6,156 bases of DNA, from contig CAJAFJ010000392.1 of the NCBI GenBank assembly GCA_903938955.1, positions 1-6,156 of the forward strand, in the 5' to 3' direction. The stretch is from an uncultured beta proteobacterium. GTDB lineage: Bacteria; Pseudomonadota; Gammaproteobacteria; Burkholderiales; Burkholderiaceae. The position numbers were made by a program, and so were the translations under genes. Below are positions 1 through 6,156 of the stretch, piece after piece; position 1 is the stretch's first letter; every line of letters begins with the position of its first letter. The notes beneath the pieces were generated by a model. The model saw nothing but the letters and a program-made list of their open reading frames with translations, had not been told where the DNA came from and did no database searches.

Positions 1-1086
1 CAGCGCCACCTGAATCTCCGCCAGCGCCGGAACCGGCACCCACAGCGGCAGCTCTTCGTCCAGCACGTGGTCTTCGCGCACGTAGCCGTGCGCCAGCACG
101 TAGTCGCCCAGTTGCTGCGAGTTGCGCAGGCCGGCGCAGTGGCCCAGCATGATCCAGGCGTGCGGGCGCAGCACGGCAATGTGGTCGGTAATCGTCTTGG
201 CGTTGCTCGGGCCGACGCCGATGTTGACCATGGTGATGCCGCTGCCGTCTGCACGCACCAGGTGGTAGCCCGGCATTTGCGGCAGACGTGGCGGCACTTT
301 GCCCAGTTCGTCACCGGCCATCACCAGCGTGCCAACCCGGCGCGTCACCACGTTGCCAGGCTCGACAAACGCGGTGTACTCGCTGGCCGGGTTGGCCATC
401 GCCTCATGGCCCAGGCGTACAAATTCATCGATGTAAAACTGGTAGTTGGTGAAGAGCACAAAGTGCTGAAAATGCTCGGGCGCCGTGCCGGTGTAGTGGC
501 GCAGGCGCTGCAGCGAATAGTCCACGCGCGGGGCGGTGAACAGGCTCAGCGGCTGCGCTTCTCCGGGGCGTGGCGCGTAGGTGCCGTTGGCAATGCCGTC
601 GTCCATGGCGGCCAGGTCGGGCAAGTCAAACACATCGCGCATCAACTGGCGCCGCGCGGGTGTCAGACTGCCTTCGATGTGGTCGTGTTCGGCAAACGAA
701 AAATGGACTGGAATCGGCTGCGAACTGGTGCCCACTTCCAGCTCGATCTGGTGGTTTTCCAGCAGCAGCGTGAATTGCTCCAGGTAATAGCTGGCATACA
801 AATCCGGGCGCGTCAGCGTCGTTTCAAAGCGGCCGGGCCCGGCCACAAAACCGTAGCTCAGGCGGGCGCTCTCAGTCGAGTTCAGGCGTGCCACCGTGTC
901 GGTCTGTACCCGTATCAGCGGGTAGCAGGCGCGCACATGGCCGGGCAGGGTGTCGCCGGCCACAAAGCGCTGCATGGCTTCGCGCAGATGGGCGATGTTG
1001 GTGTCGTAAATCTCGCGTGCCTTGGCCAGCGCGGCGGCCGGGTCGGTGAAGCGGGCGGGGGCAATGAAAGCGGGTAAATAAGGCAT
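1..1086 (-). CDS. amn: AMP nucleosidase, N-terminal 362 residues (3' end outside window)
   Basis: AMP nucleosidase hydrolyses AMP to adenine and ribose 5-phosphate in the cytoplasm, balancing adenylate pools. The minus-strand frame stays open from an ATG at 1086 to the left edge, giving 362 residues; the E. coli enzyme has about 484, so roughly the last quarter is missing. The start reads MPYLPAFIAPARFTDPAAAL. Residues 1 to about 170 look like the family's N-terminal regulatory domain. Next comes the nucleoside-phosphorylase-like catalytic fold, with the conserved NIGVGPSNAK (about 288-297) and LGHCAGLRNSQ (about 314-324). An in-frame ATG at 1101 would add five residues (MDNGT); a GGAG stretch lies immediately 5' of it, too close for that ATG and rather far for 1086, so the start is uncertain by five codons. 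The gene is divergent from gshA, and the gap holds a dyad. The family call is very secure; the start less so. Confidence 0.95.
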   Translation of the reverse strand, partial: MPYLPAFIAPARFTDPAAALAKAREIYDTNIAHLREAMQRFVAGDTLPGHVRACYPLIRVQTDTVARLNSTESARLSYGFVAGPGRFETTLTRPDLYASYYLEQFTLLLENHQIELEVGTSSQPIPVHFSFAEHDHIEGSLTPARRQLMRDVFDLPDLAAMDDGIANGTYAPRPGEAQPLSLFTAPRVDYSLQRLRHYTGTAPEHFQHFVLFTNYQFYIDEFVRLGHEAMANPASEYTAFVEPGNVVTRRVGTLVMAGDELGKVPPRLPQMPGYHLVRADGSGITMVNIGVGPSNAKTITDHIAVLRPHAWIMLGHCAGLRNSQQLGDYVLAHGYVREDHVLDEELPLWVPVPALAEIQVAL

Positions 1087-1115
1087 GGTGCCATTGTCCA
1101 TGCTCCAAAAGAAGG

Positions 1116-1135
1116 TGTCATGACGATTGACATGA
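1116..1135. promoter_or_regulatory. Imperfect dyad between divergent amn and gshA, containing TTGACA
   Basis: The sequence TGTCATGACGATTGACATGA contains the perfect 8-bp palindrome GTCATGAC (1117-1124). It also has an outer inverted repeat, TCATG (1118-1122) with CATGA (1131-1135); 14 of the 18 positions in 1118-1135 are symmetric. A perfect -35-like hexamer TTGACA lies at 1127-1132 on the plus strand. The best -10-like hexamer after it, CATACT at 1145-1150, is only 12 nt away, so this is not a canonical sigma-70 promoter as it stands. The position between two divergent start codons suggests a regulator site or promoter element for amn or gshA. That role is inferred. Confidence 0.35.
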
Positions 1136-1182
1136 AAAAACTGCCATACTGCCAGCCGTCTTAAAAGGTTGAGGGCAGGGTT

Positions 1183-1200
1183 GGCGGACGGGGTGTCGCC
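1183..1200 (+). other. GC-rich potential hairpin in the gshA 5' leader
   Basis: GGCG at 1183-1186 can pair with CGCC at 1197-1200, with partial pairing further in. An alternative fold pairs CGGGG (1189-1193) with CCCCG (1209-1213). Either fold ends upstream of the proposed gshA ATG at 1239 and leaves the A/T-rich stretch before it single-stranded. There is no U-run, so it is not a typical terminator. It may simply reflect GC-rich sequence; any control of gshA translation is speculative. Confidence 0.2.
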
Positions 1201-1238
1201 GCGGTTTGCCCCGCCAGGTTTCAGAAAGCAATTTTTTC

Positions 1239-2801
1239 ATGTTGAAGTTCACGTGTTGTGATGCGGTCCGGCAGTTTTCCACCAGCGGACAAGCGCAGGT
1301 CTTGAAGGGTATTACCCGTGGTTACGAGCGCGAGGGCTTGCGTGTGGACGCCGCCGGCCAATTGGCGGCCACCCCGCACCCGGCCGATCTGGGCTCCAAG
1401 CTGACGCATCCGTGGATCACCACCGACTACGCCGAAGCGCTGCTTGAATTCATCACGCCGCCGTCGCAAGACCCGGCGTTTCCGCTGGATTTCTTGCGCG
1501 ATGTCCACCGCTACACCGCGCAACATCTGCATGGCGAGTTGATCTGGGCCGGTTCCATGCCCTGCGTGCTGGGTGACGACAAGGACATCCCGATTGCCGA
1601 CTACGGCACGTCCAACGCCGCGCGCTTCAAGACCGTGTACCGCGAAGGCCTGGGCCTGCGCTATGGCCGGCGCATGCAGACCATTGCCGGGGCGCATTAC
1701 AACTGGTCGCTGCCCGACGATTTTTGGCAGGCCTTGCGCGGCTGCTGCGCAGCCAAGGGCAAGCCGGAAGAGTTTGTCAGTGACCGCTATTTCGGCCTGA
1801 TCCGCAACTTTTTGCGCTACGGCTGGCTCATTCCCTACCTGTTTGGCGCCTCGCCCGCCATCTGCGAGTCGTTCTTGCAGGGCCGCAAGTCGGACCTGTT
1901 GGAACTGGCGCCCGGCACGCTGTACGGCCCTTACGCCACCAGCCTGCGCATGAGCGACCTGGGTTACCAGAACCGGGCGCAGGCGCAACTGCACGTCAGC
2001 TTCAACTCGCTGGCCGAGTACACCCAGGCGCTGGAAGCCGCCATCCGCACGCCCGACCCGTTTTACGAAGAAATTGGCGTGCGCGACGGCGACCACTGGA
2101 AGCAGCTCAACGCCAACCTGCTGCAGATCGAAAACGAGTTTTATGCCGGTATTCGCCCCAAGCGCATCGGCAAGCTGGGCGAGCGCCCCGCCAAAGCGCT
2201 GCAAACCTACGGTGTGGAATACGTCGAGATGCGCCTGTTTGACCTGAACCCGTTCATCGATATTGGCATTGCGCCCGAGCAAAGCACCTTTGCCGATGTG
2301 CTGTTGCTGATGTGCCTGTTTCGCGACAGCCCGCCCATCACCAGCCGCGAACAGGGTGAGAACGACGAGAACAAAAACCGCGTCGTCAACCGCGGCCGCC
2401 AGCCCGACCTGCAGTTGCTGGTGCACAACCGCGAACAACCGTTTCGCCCGCTGGCGCATGAGTTGTTTGACGACATGCAGCCGTTTGCCGAGATGCTGGA
2501 CGTCGCTTACGGCGGCAGCCGCTACGCCACCACGCTGCAAAGCCTGCGTTTGCGCATTGACGACCCGGACAGCACGCCTTCGGCGCAGGTACTGCGCGCC
2601 ACGCGGGAGCAGGGCGGTTTTTCTGGGTTTGCGATGCAGATGGCCCGGCAGCACCTGGATAGTTTGCGCGCGCAGCCACTGGATGCTGACGCCACAACCC
2701 GTTTTTCTGCCAGCGTCGAAGCTTCTTTGCGCGAGCAGCAGCAACTCGACGCCGCCTCACAAGGCAGTTTTGACGACTTTGTGGCCCGCTATTACGCCTG
2801 A
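1239..2801 (+). CDS. gshA: Glutamate-cysteine ligase (gamma-glutamylcysteine synthetase), gamma-proteobacterial type
   Basis: It catalyses the ATP-dependent joining of L-glutamate and L-cysteine, the first and usually rate-limiting step of glutathione synthesis, in the cytosol. The 520-residue product aligns by eye along its length with E. coli GshA (518 residues). Landmarks are LKGITRGYEREGLRV (22-36, metal/substrate glutamates), HPWITTDYAEALLEFITP (57-74), YGTSN (122-126), MQTIAGAHYNWSLP (146-159), PYLFGASPA, QIENEFYAGIRPKR (296-309) and EMRLFDLNPF (330-339). I chose the ATG at 1239 because it gives the family length; an in-frame TTG at 1206 would add 11 unconserved residues. No good Shine-Dalgarno precedes 1239; only a weak GAAAG is seen. 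gshB is not adjacent, so the pathway is completed elsewhere. The gene stands alone, divergent from amn. A long open frame on the opposite strand is a codon-bias shadow. Confidence 0.96.
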   Translation: MLKFTCCDAVRQFSTSGQAQVLKGITRGYEREGLRVDAAGQLAATPHPADLGSKLTHPWITTDYAEALLEFITPPSQDPAFPLDFLRDVHRYTAQHLHGELIWAGSMPCVLGDDKDIPIADYGTSNAARFKTVYREGLGLRYGRRMQTIAGAHYNWSLPDDFWQALRGCCAAKGKPEEFVSDRYFGLIRNFLRYGWLIPYLFGASPAICESFLQGRKSDLLELAPGTLYGPYATSLRMSDLGYQNRAQAQLHVSFNSLAEYTQALEAAIRTPDPFYEEIGVRDGDHWKQLNANLLQIENEFYAGIRPKRIGKLGERPAKALQTYGVEYVEMRLFDLNPFIDIGIAPEQSTFADVLLLMCLFRDSPPITSREQGENDENKNRVVNRGRQPDLQLLVHNREQPFRPLAHELFDDMQPFAEMLDVAYGGSRYATTLQSLRLRIDDPDSTPSAQVLRATREQGGFSGFAMQMARQHLDSLRAQPLDADATTRFSASVEASLREQQQLDAASQGSFDDFVARYYA

Positions 2802-2821
2802 CTTTAGGATTTATACGTTTT

Positions 2822-2871
2822 AGGCCTTTAGCGCACGTGATACGTGCGTGAGTGGCTATTAATTGCATAGC
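2822..2871. repeat. Compound intergenic palindromic element (two adjacent stem-loops)
   Basis: Twenty bases after the gshA stop comes the palindrome AGGCCT (2822-2827). It is followed by a perfect 7-bp inverted repeat, CGCACGT (2832-2838), loop GAT, ACGTGCG (2842-2848). A second, AT-rich hairpin follows: GCTAT (2855-2859), loop TAATTGC, ATAGC (2867-2871). From memory, this arrangement (GCTAT/ATAGC hairpin, GCGC-type stem, then AGGCC) resembles a dispersed intergenic palindrome common in Comamonadaceae genomes; I cannot count copies here. It may act as a hairpin terminator or mRNA 3' end for gshA, although no T-tract follows the strong stem on the plus strand. On the minus strand the motif reads AGGCCTAAAA. 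The structure is seen directly; family membership is inferred. Confidence 0.55.
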
Positions 2872-2905
2872 GCGCAAAAGCTAACCCCGTGATTTAACCG
2901 TGTAA

Positions 2906-2928
2906 TTTATCCAACTGATAGATAAAAT
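2906..2928 (+). promoter_or_regulatory. Inverted repeat and -10-like box immediately upstream of the DUF4143 ATPase gene
   Basis: TTTATC (2906-2911) and GATAAA (2921-2926) form perfect 6-bp arms around a 9-nt spacer. A nested pair TATC/GATA (2908-2911 and 2917-2920) shares the left arm. The right arm overlaps TAAAAT (2923-2928), five of six matches to a sigma-70 -10 box, whose expected start site falls at or next to the ATG at 2935. No convincing -35 is visible; GTGTAA at 2900-2905 has only three matches. The overlap of dyad and putative -10 would suit a repressor or autoregulatory site. This role is inferred. Confidence 0.35.
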
Positions 2929-2934
2929 GCACGG

Positions 2935-4116
2935 ATGTACTCACGACTAGCTCAAAAAAACCTGCGCGATTTACTTGGGGCGTTTCCTGCCGTTGTTTTA
3001 CTCGGGCCAAGGCAGGCAGGCAAAACAACCCTTGCGTTTGCTGAAAAAGACATCAGGCCTAACGCGATCTACCTCGACCTGGAGCTGCCCTCCGCTCAGC
3101 GACAACTGGATGACCCAGAAGCCTATTTTCTGGCTCACCAAAACCAGCTTGTGATTTTGGATGAGGTTCAGCGATTTCCTGATTTGTTTGCCGTGCTGCG
3201 CGGTGTGATCGACCTTCGTCGCCGCAACGGCGAAGCGGCCGGGCAATTTCTGTTACTCGGCTCCGCTTCAGGTGTCCTGCTGCAACAAACGAGCGAAAGC
3301 CTGGCCGGTCGAGTGGCGCAACTTGAGCTCACACCATTTCAGGCACGGGAGCTTTTTCCAAGTCAGGCGCTTGCCTCTGATATGAATTCGCTCTGGGTGC
3401 GGGGTGGCTTTCCACTGTCATGGATGGCCGAGACGGATGCCAACAGCCTGCTCTGGCGCGATGCCTTCATCACAACGTACCTGGAAAAAGACATTCCAGC
3501 GCTCGGGCCCCGCATTCCATCCACCACGCTGCGACGCCTATGGACCATGCTGGCCCACAACCAGGGCGAGTTGCTGGACCAGTCAAAGCTGGCGGGCGCT
3601 CTGGCCATCAGTGGCCAAACGGTAGGGCGCTACATTGATCTTTTGTGTGACTTGATGCTGGTCCGACGTTTGCCAGCCTGGAGCGGTAACACCGGAAAAC
3701 GTCTGGTGCGCGCACCCAAGGTGTATGTGCGCGACAGTGGCGTCGTTCATGCGTTACTTGGCTTGCAAAATCTGGATGCTGTGTTGAGTCACCCCGTTGC
3801 CGGTTCAAGCTGGGAGGGTTTTGTCATCGAGCAATTATTGGCCGCAGCACCCCAGGCGCAAGCCAGTTTCTATCGAACCAGCCATGGTGCCGAAGTGGAT
3901 CTGGTACTGGAATTTCGTGGCGGTGAAACTTGGGTGATCGAGATCAAGCGCTCATCGGCACCCACCGTTTCCAAAGGCTTTTACATTGCCGCTGCGGATG
4001 TCAACGCCACCAGAAAACTGGTCGTCGCCGCCGTCGATCAACCCTTTCCGATGAGAGACGGCATAGAGGTCATGAATCCGCTGATGGCGGCAAATTTGAT
4101 TGCGATGCAGTCGTGA
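2935..4116 (+). CDS. Orphan AAA+ ATPase with DUF4143 C-terminal domain
   Basis: This 393-residue protein is of the AAA_14/DUF4143 family, whose biological role is not established. The N-terminal ATPase core has a Walker A GPRQAGKT (24-31), a Walker B LVILDEVQ (72-79, D76 and E77), a sensor-1-like FLLLGSAS (105-112) and LAGRV (123-127) supplying a candidate arginine. YLEKDIP (182-188) opens the DUF4143 part. A winged-helix-like stretch covers about 211-246 (DQSKLAGALAISGQTVGRYI). The C-terminus carries EVD (320-322) and EIK (336-338), the D...(E)xK pattern of a PD-(D/E)XK nuclease-like fold; activity is not assured. The length is normal and I see no frameshift. The ATG at 2935 fits the family start (MYSRLA...FPAVVLLGPRQ), but no Shine-Dalgarno precedes it. 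Codon use (TTA, CAA, ATT, GTT) is less GC-biased than in gshA or dbpA, suggesting acquisition. No codirectional partner gene lies beside it. Confidence 0.93.
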   Translation: MYSRLAQKNLRDLLGAFPAVVLLGPRQAGKTTLAFAEKDIRPNAIYLDLELPSAQRQLDDPEAYFLAHQNQLVILDEVQRFPDLFAVLRGVIDLRRRNGEAAGQFLLLGSASGVLLQQTSESLAGRVAQLELTPFQARELFPSQALASDMNSLWVRGGFPLSWMAETDANSLLWRDAFITTYLEKDIPALGPRIPSTTLRRLWTMLAHNQGELLDQSKLAGALAISGQTVGRYIDLLCDLMLVRRLPAWSGNTGKRLVRAPKVYVRDSGVVHALLGLQNLDAVLSHPVAGSSWEGFVIEQLLAAAPQAQASFYRTSHGAEVDLVLEFRGGETWVIEIKRSSAPTVSKGFYIAAADVNATRKLVVAAVDQPFPMRDGIEVMNPLMAANLIAMQS

Positions 4117-4130
4117 AAAACAGGTCTGGT

Positions 4131-4152
4131 CATCGCGCAGGGCTGCGCAATG
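4131..4152. repeat. Short dyad just downstream of the DUF4143 ATPase gene
   Basis: CAT, one mismatch, GCGCAG (4135-4140), GG, CTGCGC (4143-4148), one mismatch, ATG form a dyad starting 14 bp after the stop codon. As RNA, the five-pair GCGCA/TGCGC stem would have a GGGC tetraloop. No T-run follows, so it is not a typical intrinsic terminator; it could stabilise the 3' end of the message. The rest of 4117-4243 holds no gene that I can see. Confidence 0.35.
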
Positions 4153-4243
4153 TGGGGTATGAAGTGCTTAACAGCGCGCGATAACTCTCTTGGTTTGCTG
4201 CGAATGCTTGTCTATGTGGCAGAGCCCGCTGACATGTGTGAAC

Positions 4244-4277
4244 AAAAAAAGGGACCGAGAAACTCGGCCCCCTTTTT
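4244..4277. terminator. Bidirectional intrinsic terminator between convergent genes
   Basis: AAAAAAAGGG (4244-4253), A, CCGAG (4255-4259), loop AAA, CTCGG (4263-4267), then CCCCC and TTTTT (4268-4277). The CCGAG/CTCGG, GGG/CCC and A/T tracts pair with a small internal bulge. The stem ends in a T-run on both strands. It lies 127 bp after the DUF4143 ATPase stop and 14 bp after the stop of the small secreted-protein gene on the opposite strand, so it can end both transcripts. Confidence 0.88.
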
Positions 4278-4291
4278 ATAAATCAGTCGGC

Positions 4292-4603
4292 TTATTTAGC
4301 GGCAGAAGCGGCAGGGGCTTTCACTTCAGCCTTTTTGGCTGGTGTTGCCTTTTGTGCCACTTTTTTGGCGGCTTGGGCTGGCTTTGATGCGGCTTCAGCG
4401 GGTGCTACTGCTGTGGCTTCCTTGGCTGCAGGTGCCTCCACCTTCTTGGCGGCGTGCTGGGTGGTCGCGGCAGCCGCTGGTGCTTTCACTGCGGCGGGGG
4501 CGGTCGTTGCCGCCTCTTTAGGCGCAACGGGTGCTTGTGCAAATGACACAGCAGCAACACCAGAAAACAACACGGTAGCGATCAGGGATTTGATATTCAA
4601 CAT
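4292..4603 (-). CDS. Small secreted Ala/Lys/Pro-rich polycationic protein, Asr-like in composition
   Basis: This 103-residue protein starts with a clear Sec signal peptide: MLNIK, a hydrophobic stretch LIATVLFSGVAAV, then SFA/AQA, with cleavage likely after residue 22 or 24. The mature part is low-complexity, almost all Ala, Lys, Pro, Thr, Val, Glu, Gln and Ser, with no Cys, Phe, Tyr or Trp. I count 14 Lys against 5 Glu and no Asp, so it is strongly basic. Phrases such as APAAxK, AAKKV and KAPAA recur. Architecture and composition resemble the enterobacterial acid-shock protein Asr (signal peptide plus Ala/Lys-rich periplasmic chain), but low complexity makes homology unprovable by eye. A periplasmic location is inferred. 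A spaced GAG-like ribosome site sits before the ATG at 4603. A strong terminator follows the stop and slyX lies upstream on the same strand, 181 bp away. Confidence 0.82.
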   Translation of the reverse strand: MLNIKSLIATVLFSGVAAVSFAQAPVAPKEAATTAPAAVKAPAAAATTQHAAKKVEAPAAKEATAVAPAEAASKPAQAAKKVAQKATPAKKAEVKAPAASAAK

Positions 4604-4784
4604 GGTTTAAAACTCACTCATAAAGCGATAGTCGCATTAGCTCCGACTGTCATAAGCGAGCCAGAATTTCGTTCGGGCTTGTAACTACAACGGTGAGTTT
4701 TGACCGGCGTTGACGAAGATACATTCAATTACAACGAGTGACTGTGGCGACACAAACCGGGTTCAGGACTTGGGCGGTCACGGA
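4604..4784 (-). promoter_or_regulatory. Repeat-rich upstream region of the small secreted-protein gene
   Basis: This 181-bp gap after slyX holds no gene I can support but carries several ordered repeats (plus-strand coordinates). TCATAAAGCG (4618-4627) and TCATAAGCG (4650-4658) are direct repeats 32 bp apart, flanking the dyad AGTCG (4630-4634)/CGACT (4644-4648). TTGTAACTACAA (4679-4690) is a palindrome with 5-bp arms. AACTACAACG (4683-4692) recurs as AATTACAACG (4727-4736), 44 bp away. Such spacing near whole helical turns is typical of regulator sites on one DNA face. I found no consensus -35/-10 pair, so the promoter is not placed precisely. Confidence 0.4.
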
Positions 4785-5003
4785 TCAAAAATGCGGTGGC
4801 AAGTCGTCCCGCAGGTTACGCGGCGCAGCCATGCCGCCGTCGGTGCTGGACTGGCGCAGCTTGCCGATCTCGCGGATCAGGGCATCAATTTGCTGTTGCT
4901 GGCGCACCATGACGGCGTTCAATTGATCCAGCAAGTCTTCGGTGAAGCTGGCTTTGATTTCCAGCTCGATCAGGCGTTGGTCGGTGTTATTGGGTTGTTC
5001 CAT
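4785..5003 (-). CDS. slyX: SlyX family protein
   Basis: The product is a 72-residue SlyX-family protein; E. coli SlyX is also 72 residues. SlyX is a small, widely conserved coiled-coil protein of unsettled molecular function. The pattern RLIELEIKASFTEDLLDQLN followed by MVRQQQQIDALIREIGKL matches the family heptads, covering about residues 10-50. The chain ends in PPHF, the equivalent of the conserved PPHY terminus. The protein is soluble, with no signal peptide or membrane segment. The ATG at 5003 is the natural start (MEQPNNTDQRL). Its start codon is only 33 bp from that of the divergent dbpA. The next gene on the strand begins 181 bp downstream with its own repeat-rich leader, so cotranscription is uncertain. 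Confidence 0.92.
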   Translation of the reverse strand: MEQPNNTDQRLIELEIKASFTEDLLDQLNAVMVRQQQQIDALIREIGKLRQSSTDGGMAAPRNLRDDLPPHF

Positions 5004-5036
5004 GCCCGCTATTGGACCTCAAACGATAATCGACCC
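5004..5036. promoter_or_regulatory. 33-bp divergent start region between slyX and dbpA
   Basis: Two complete sigma-70 promoters cannot fit here without overlapping the opposite coding sequence. On the plus strand GATAAT (5025-5030) matches five of six positions of a -10 box and ends 6 nt before the dbpA ATG. No Shine-Dalgarno is visible between it and the ATG, so dbpA may be translated from a leaderless or very short-leader message. No good -35 was found at 16-18 nt upstream. Confidence 0.35.

Positions 5037-6156
<1,120 letters not shown>

Noticed and set aside
67..1077. 336-codon plus-strand open frame opposite amn
   Set aside because: It is antisense to clearly conserved AMP nucleosidase motifs and has the His/Val/Gln/Arg-rich composition typical of antisense frames.
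1221..2744. Long (507-codon) open frame on the minus strand opposite gshA
   Set aside because: Its translation is low-complexity Arg/Gln/Val/Ala-rich with no recognisable domain, and it mirrors a strongly conserved gene; it is a high-GC codon-bias shadow.
2839..2871. Rho-independent terminator for gshA
   Set aside because: The perfect 7-bp stem at 2832-2848 is not followed by a T-run on the plus strand, so I kept it as a palindromic repeat rather than calling a terminator.
2850..4190. Mobile element with terminal repeats around the DUF4143 ATPase
   Set aside because: AGCGCGC occurs on both sides (near 2869 and 4173), but it is short, GC-rich and without matching flanks; there is no transposase, integrase or tRNA attachment site.
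4335..4610. 91-codon plus-strand Ala-rich open frame opposite the small secreted-protein gene
   Set aside because: The opposite strand has a convincing signal peptide and a terminator after its stop; this frame is the complement of Ala-rich codons.
4679..4692. RstA-box-like site (GTTACA on the minus strand) upstream of the Asr-like gene
   Set aside because: Only the GTTACA half and a few other positions of the enterobacterial consensus match; the TACAT half is absent.

Overview
The window looks like chromosomal DNA of a betaproteobacterium, most likely Comamonadaceae (Rhodoferax/Polaromonas-like). This rests on high GC with strong third-position GC bias in the core genes, the flavour of the encoded proteins, and an intergenic palindromic element of a kind I recall from that family. 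It is an inference from sequence recognition, not from a search.

Layout, left to right. (1) The 5' three quarters of an AMP nucleosidase gene (amn, minus strand) runs off the left edge. (2) A short divergent regulatory region carries a dyad and a TTGACA hexamer. (3) A complete gamma-proteobacterial-type glutamate-cysteine ligase (gshA, plus strand). (4) A 133-bp AT-richer gap holds a compound palindromic element and a second inverted repeat. (5) An orphan AAA+ ATPase with a DUF4143 PD-(D/E)XK-like C-terminal domain (plus strand). (6) A bidirectional intrinsic terminator lies between convergent genes. (7) A small secreted Ala/Lys/Pro-rich polycationic protein, Asr-like in composition (minus strand), has a repeat-rich upstream region. 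(8) slyX (minus strand). (9) A DEAD-box RNA helicase recognisable as DbpA (plus strand), starting only 33 bp from slyX and running off the right edge.

Most of the window is housekeeping: purine salvage/AMP turnover, glutathione synthesis, and large-subunit rRNA maturation. No multi-gene operon is evident; genes are mostly divergent or convergent singletons, with slyX and the small secreted-protein gene the only codirectional neighbours. The accessory part is the DUF4143 ATPase gene, with its palindromic flanks and less GC-biased codon use. The less well described parts are that orphan ATPase with its upstream dyads and the Asr-like secreted polycation with its repeat-rich promoter region. I see no clear evidence for a novel multi-gene defence or mobile system, rRNA, tRNA, CRISPR array or insertion sequence.
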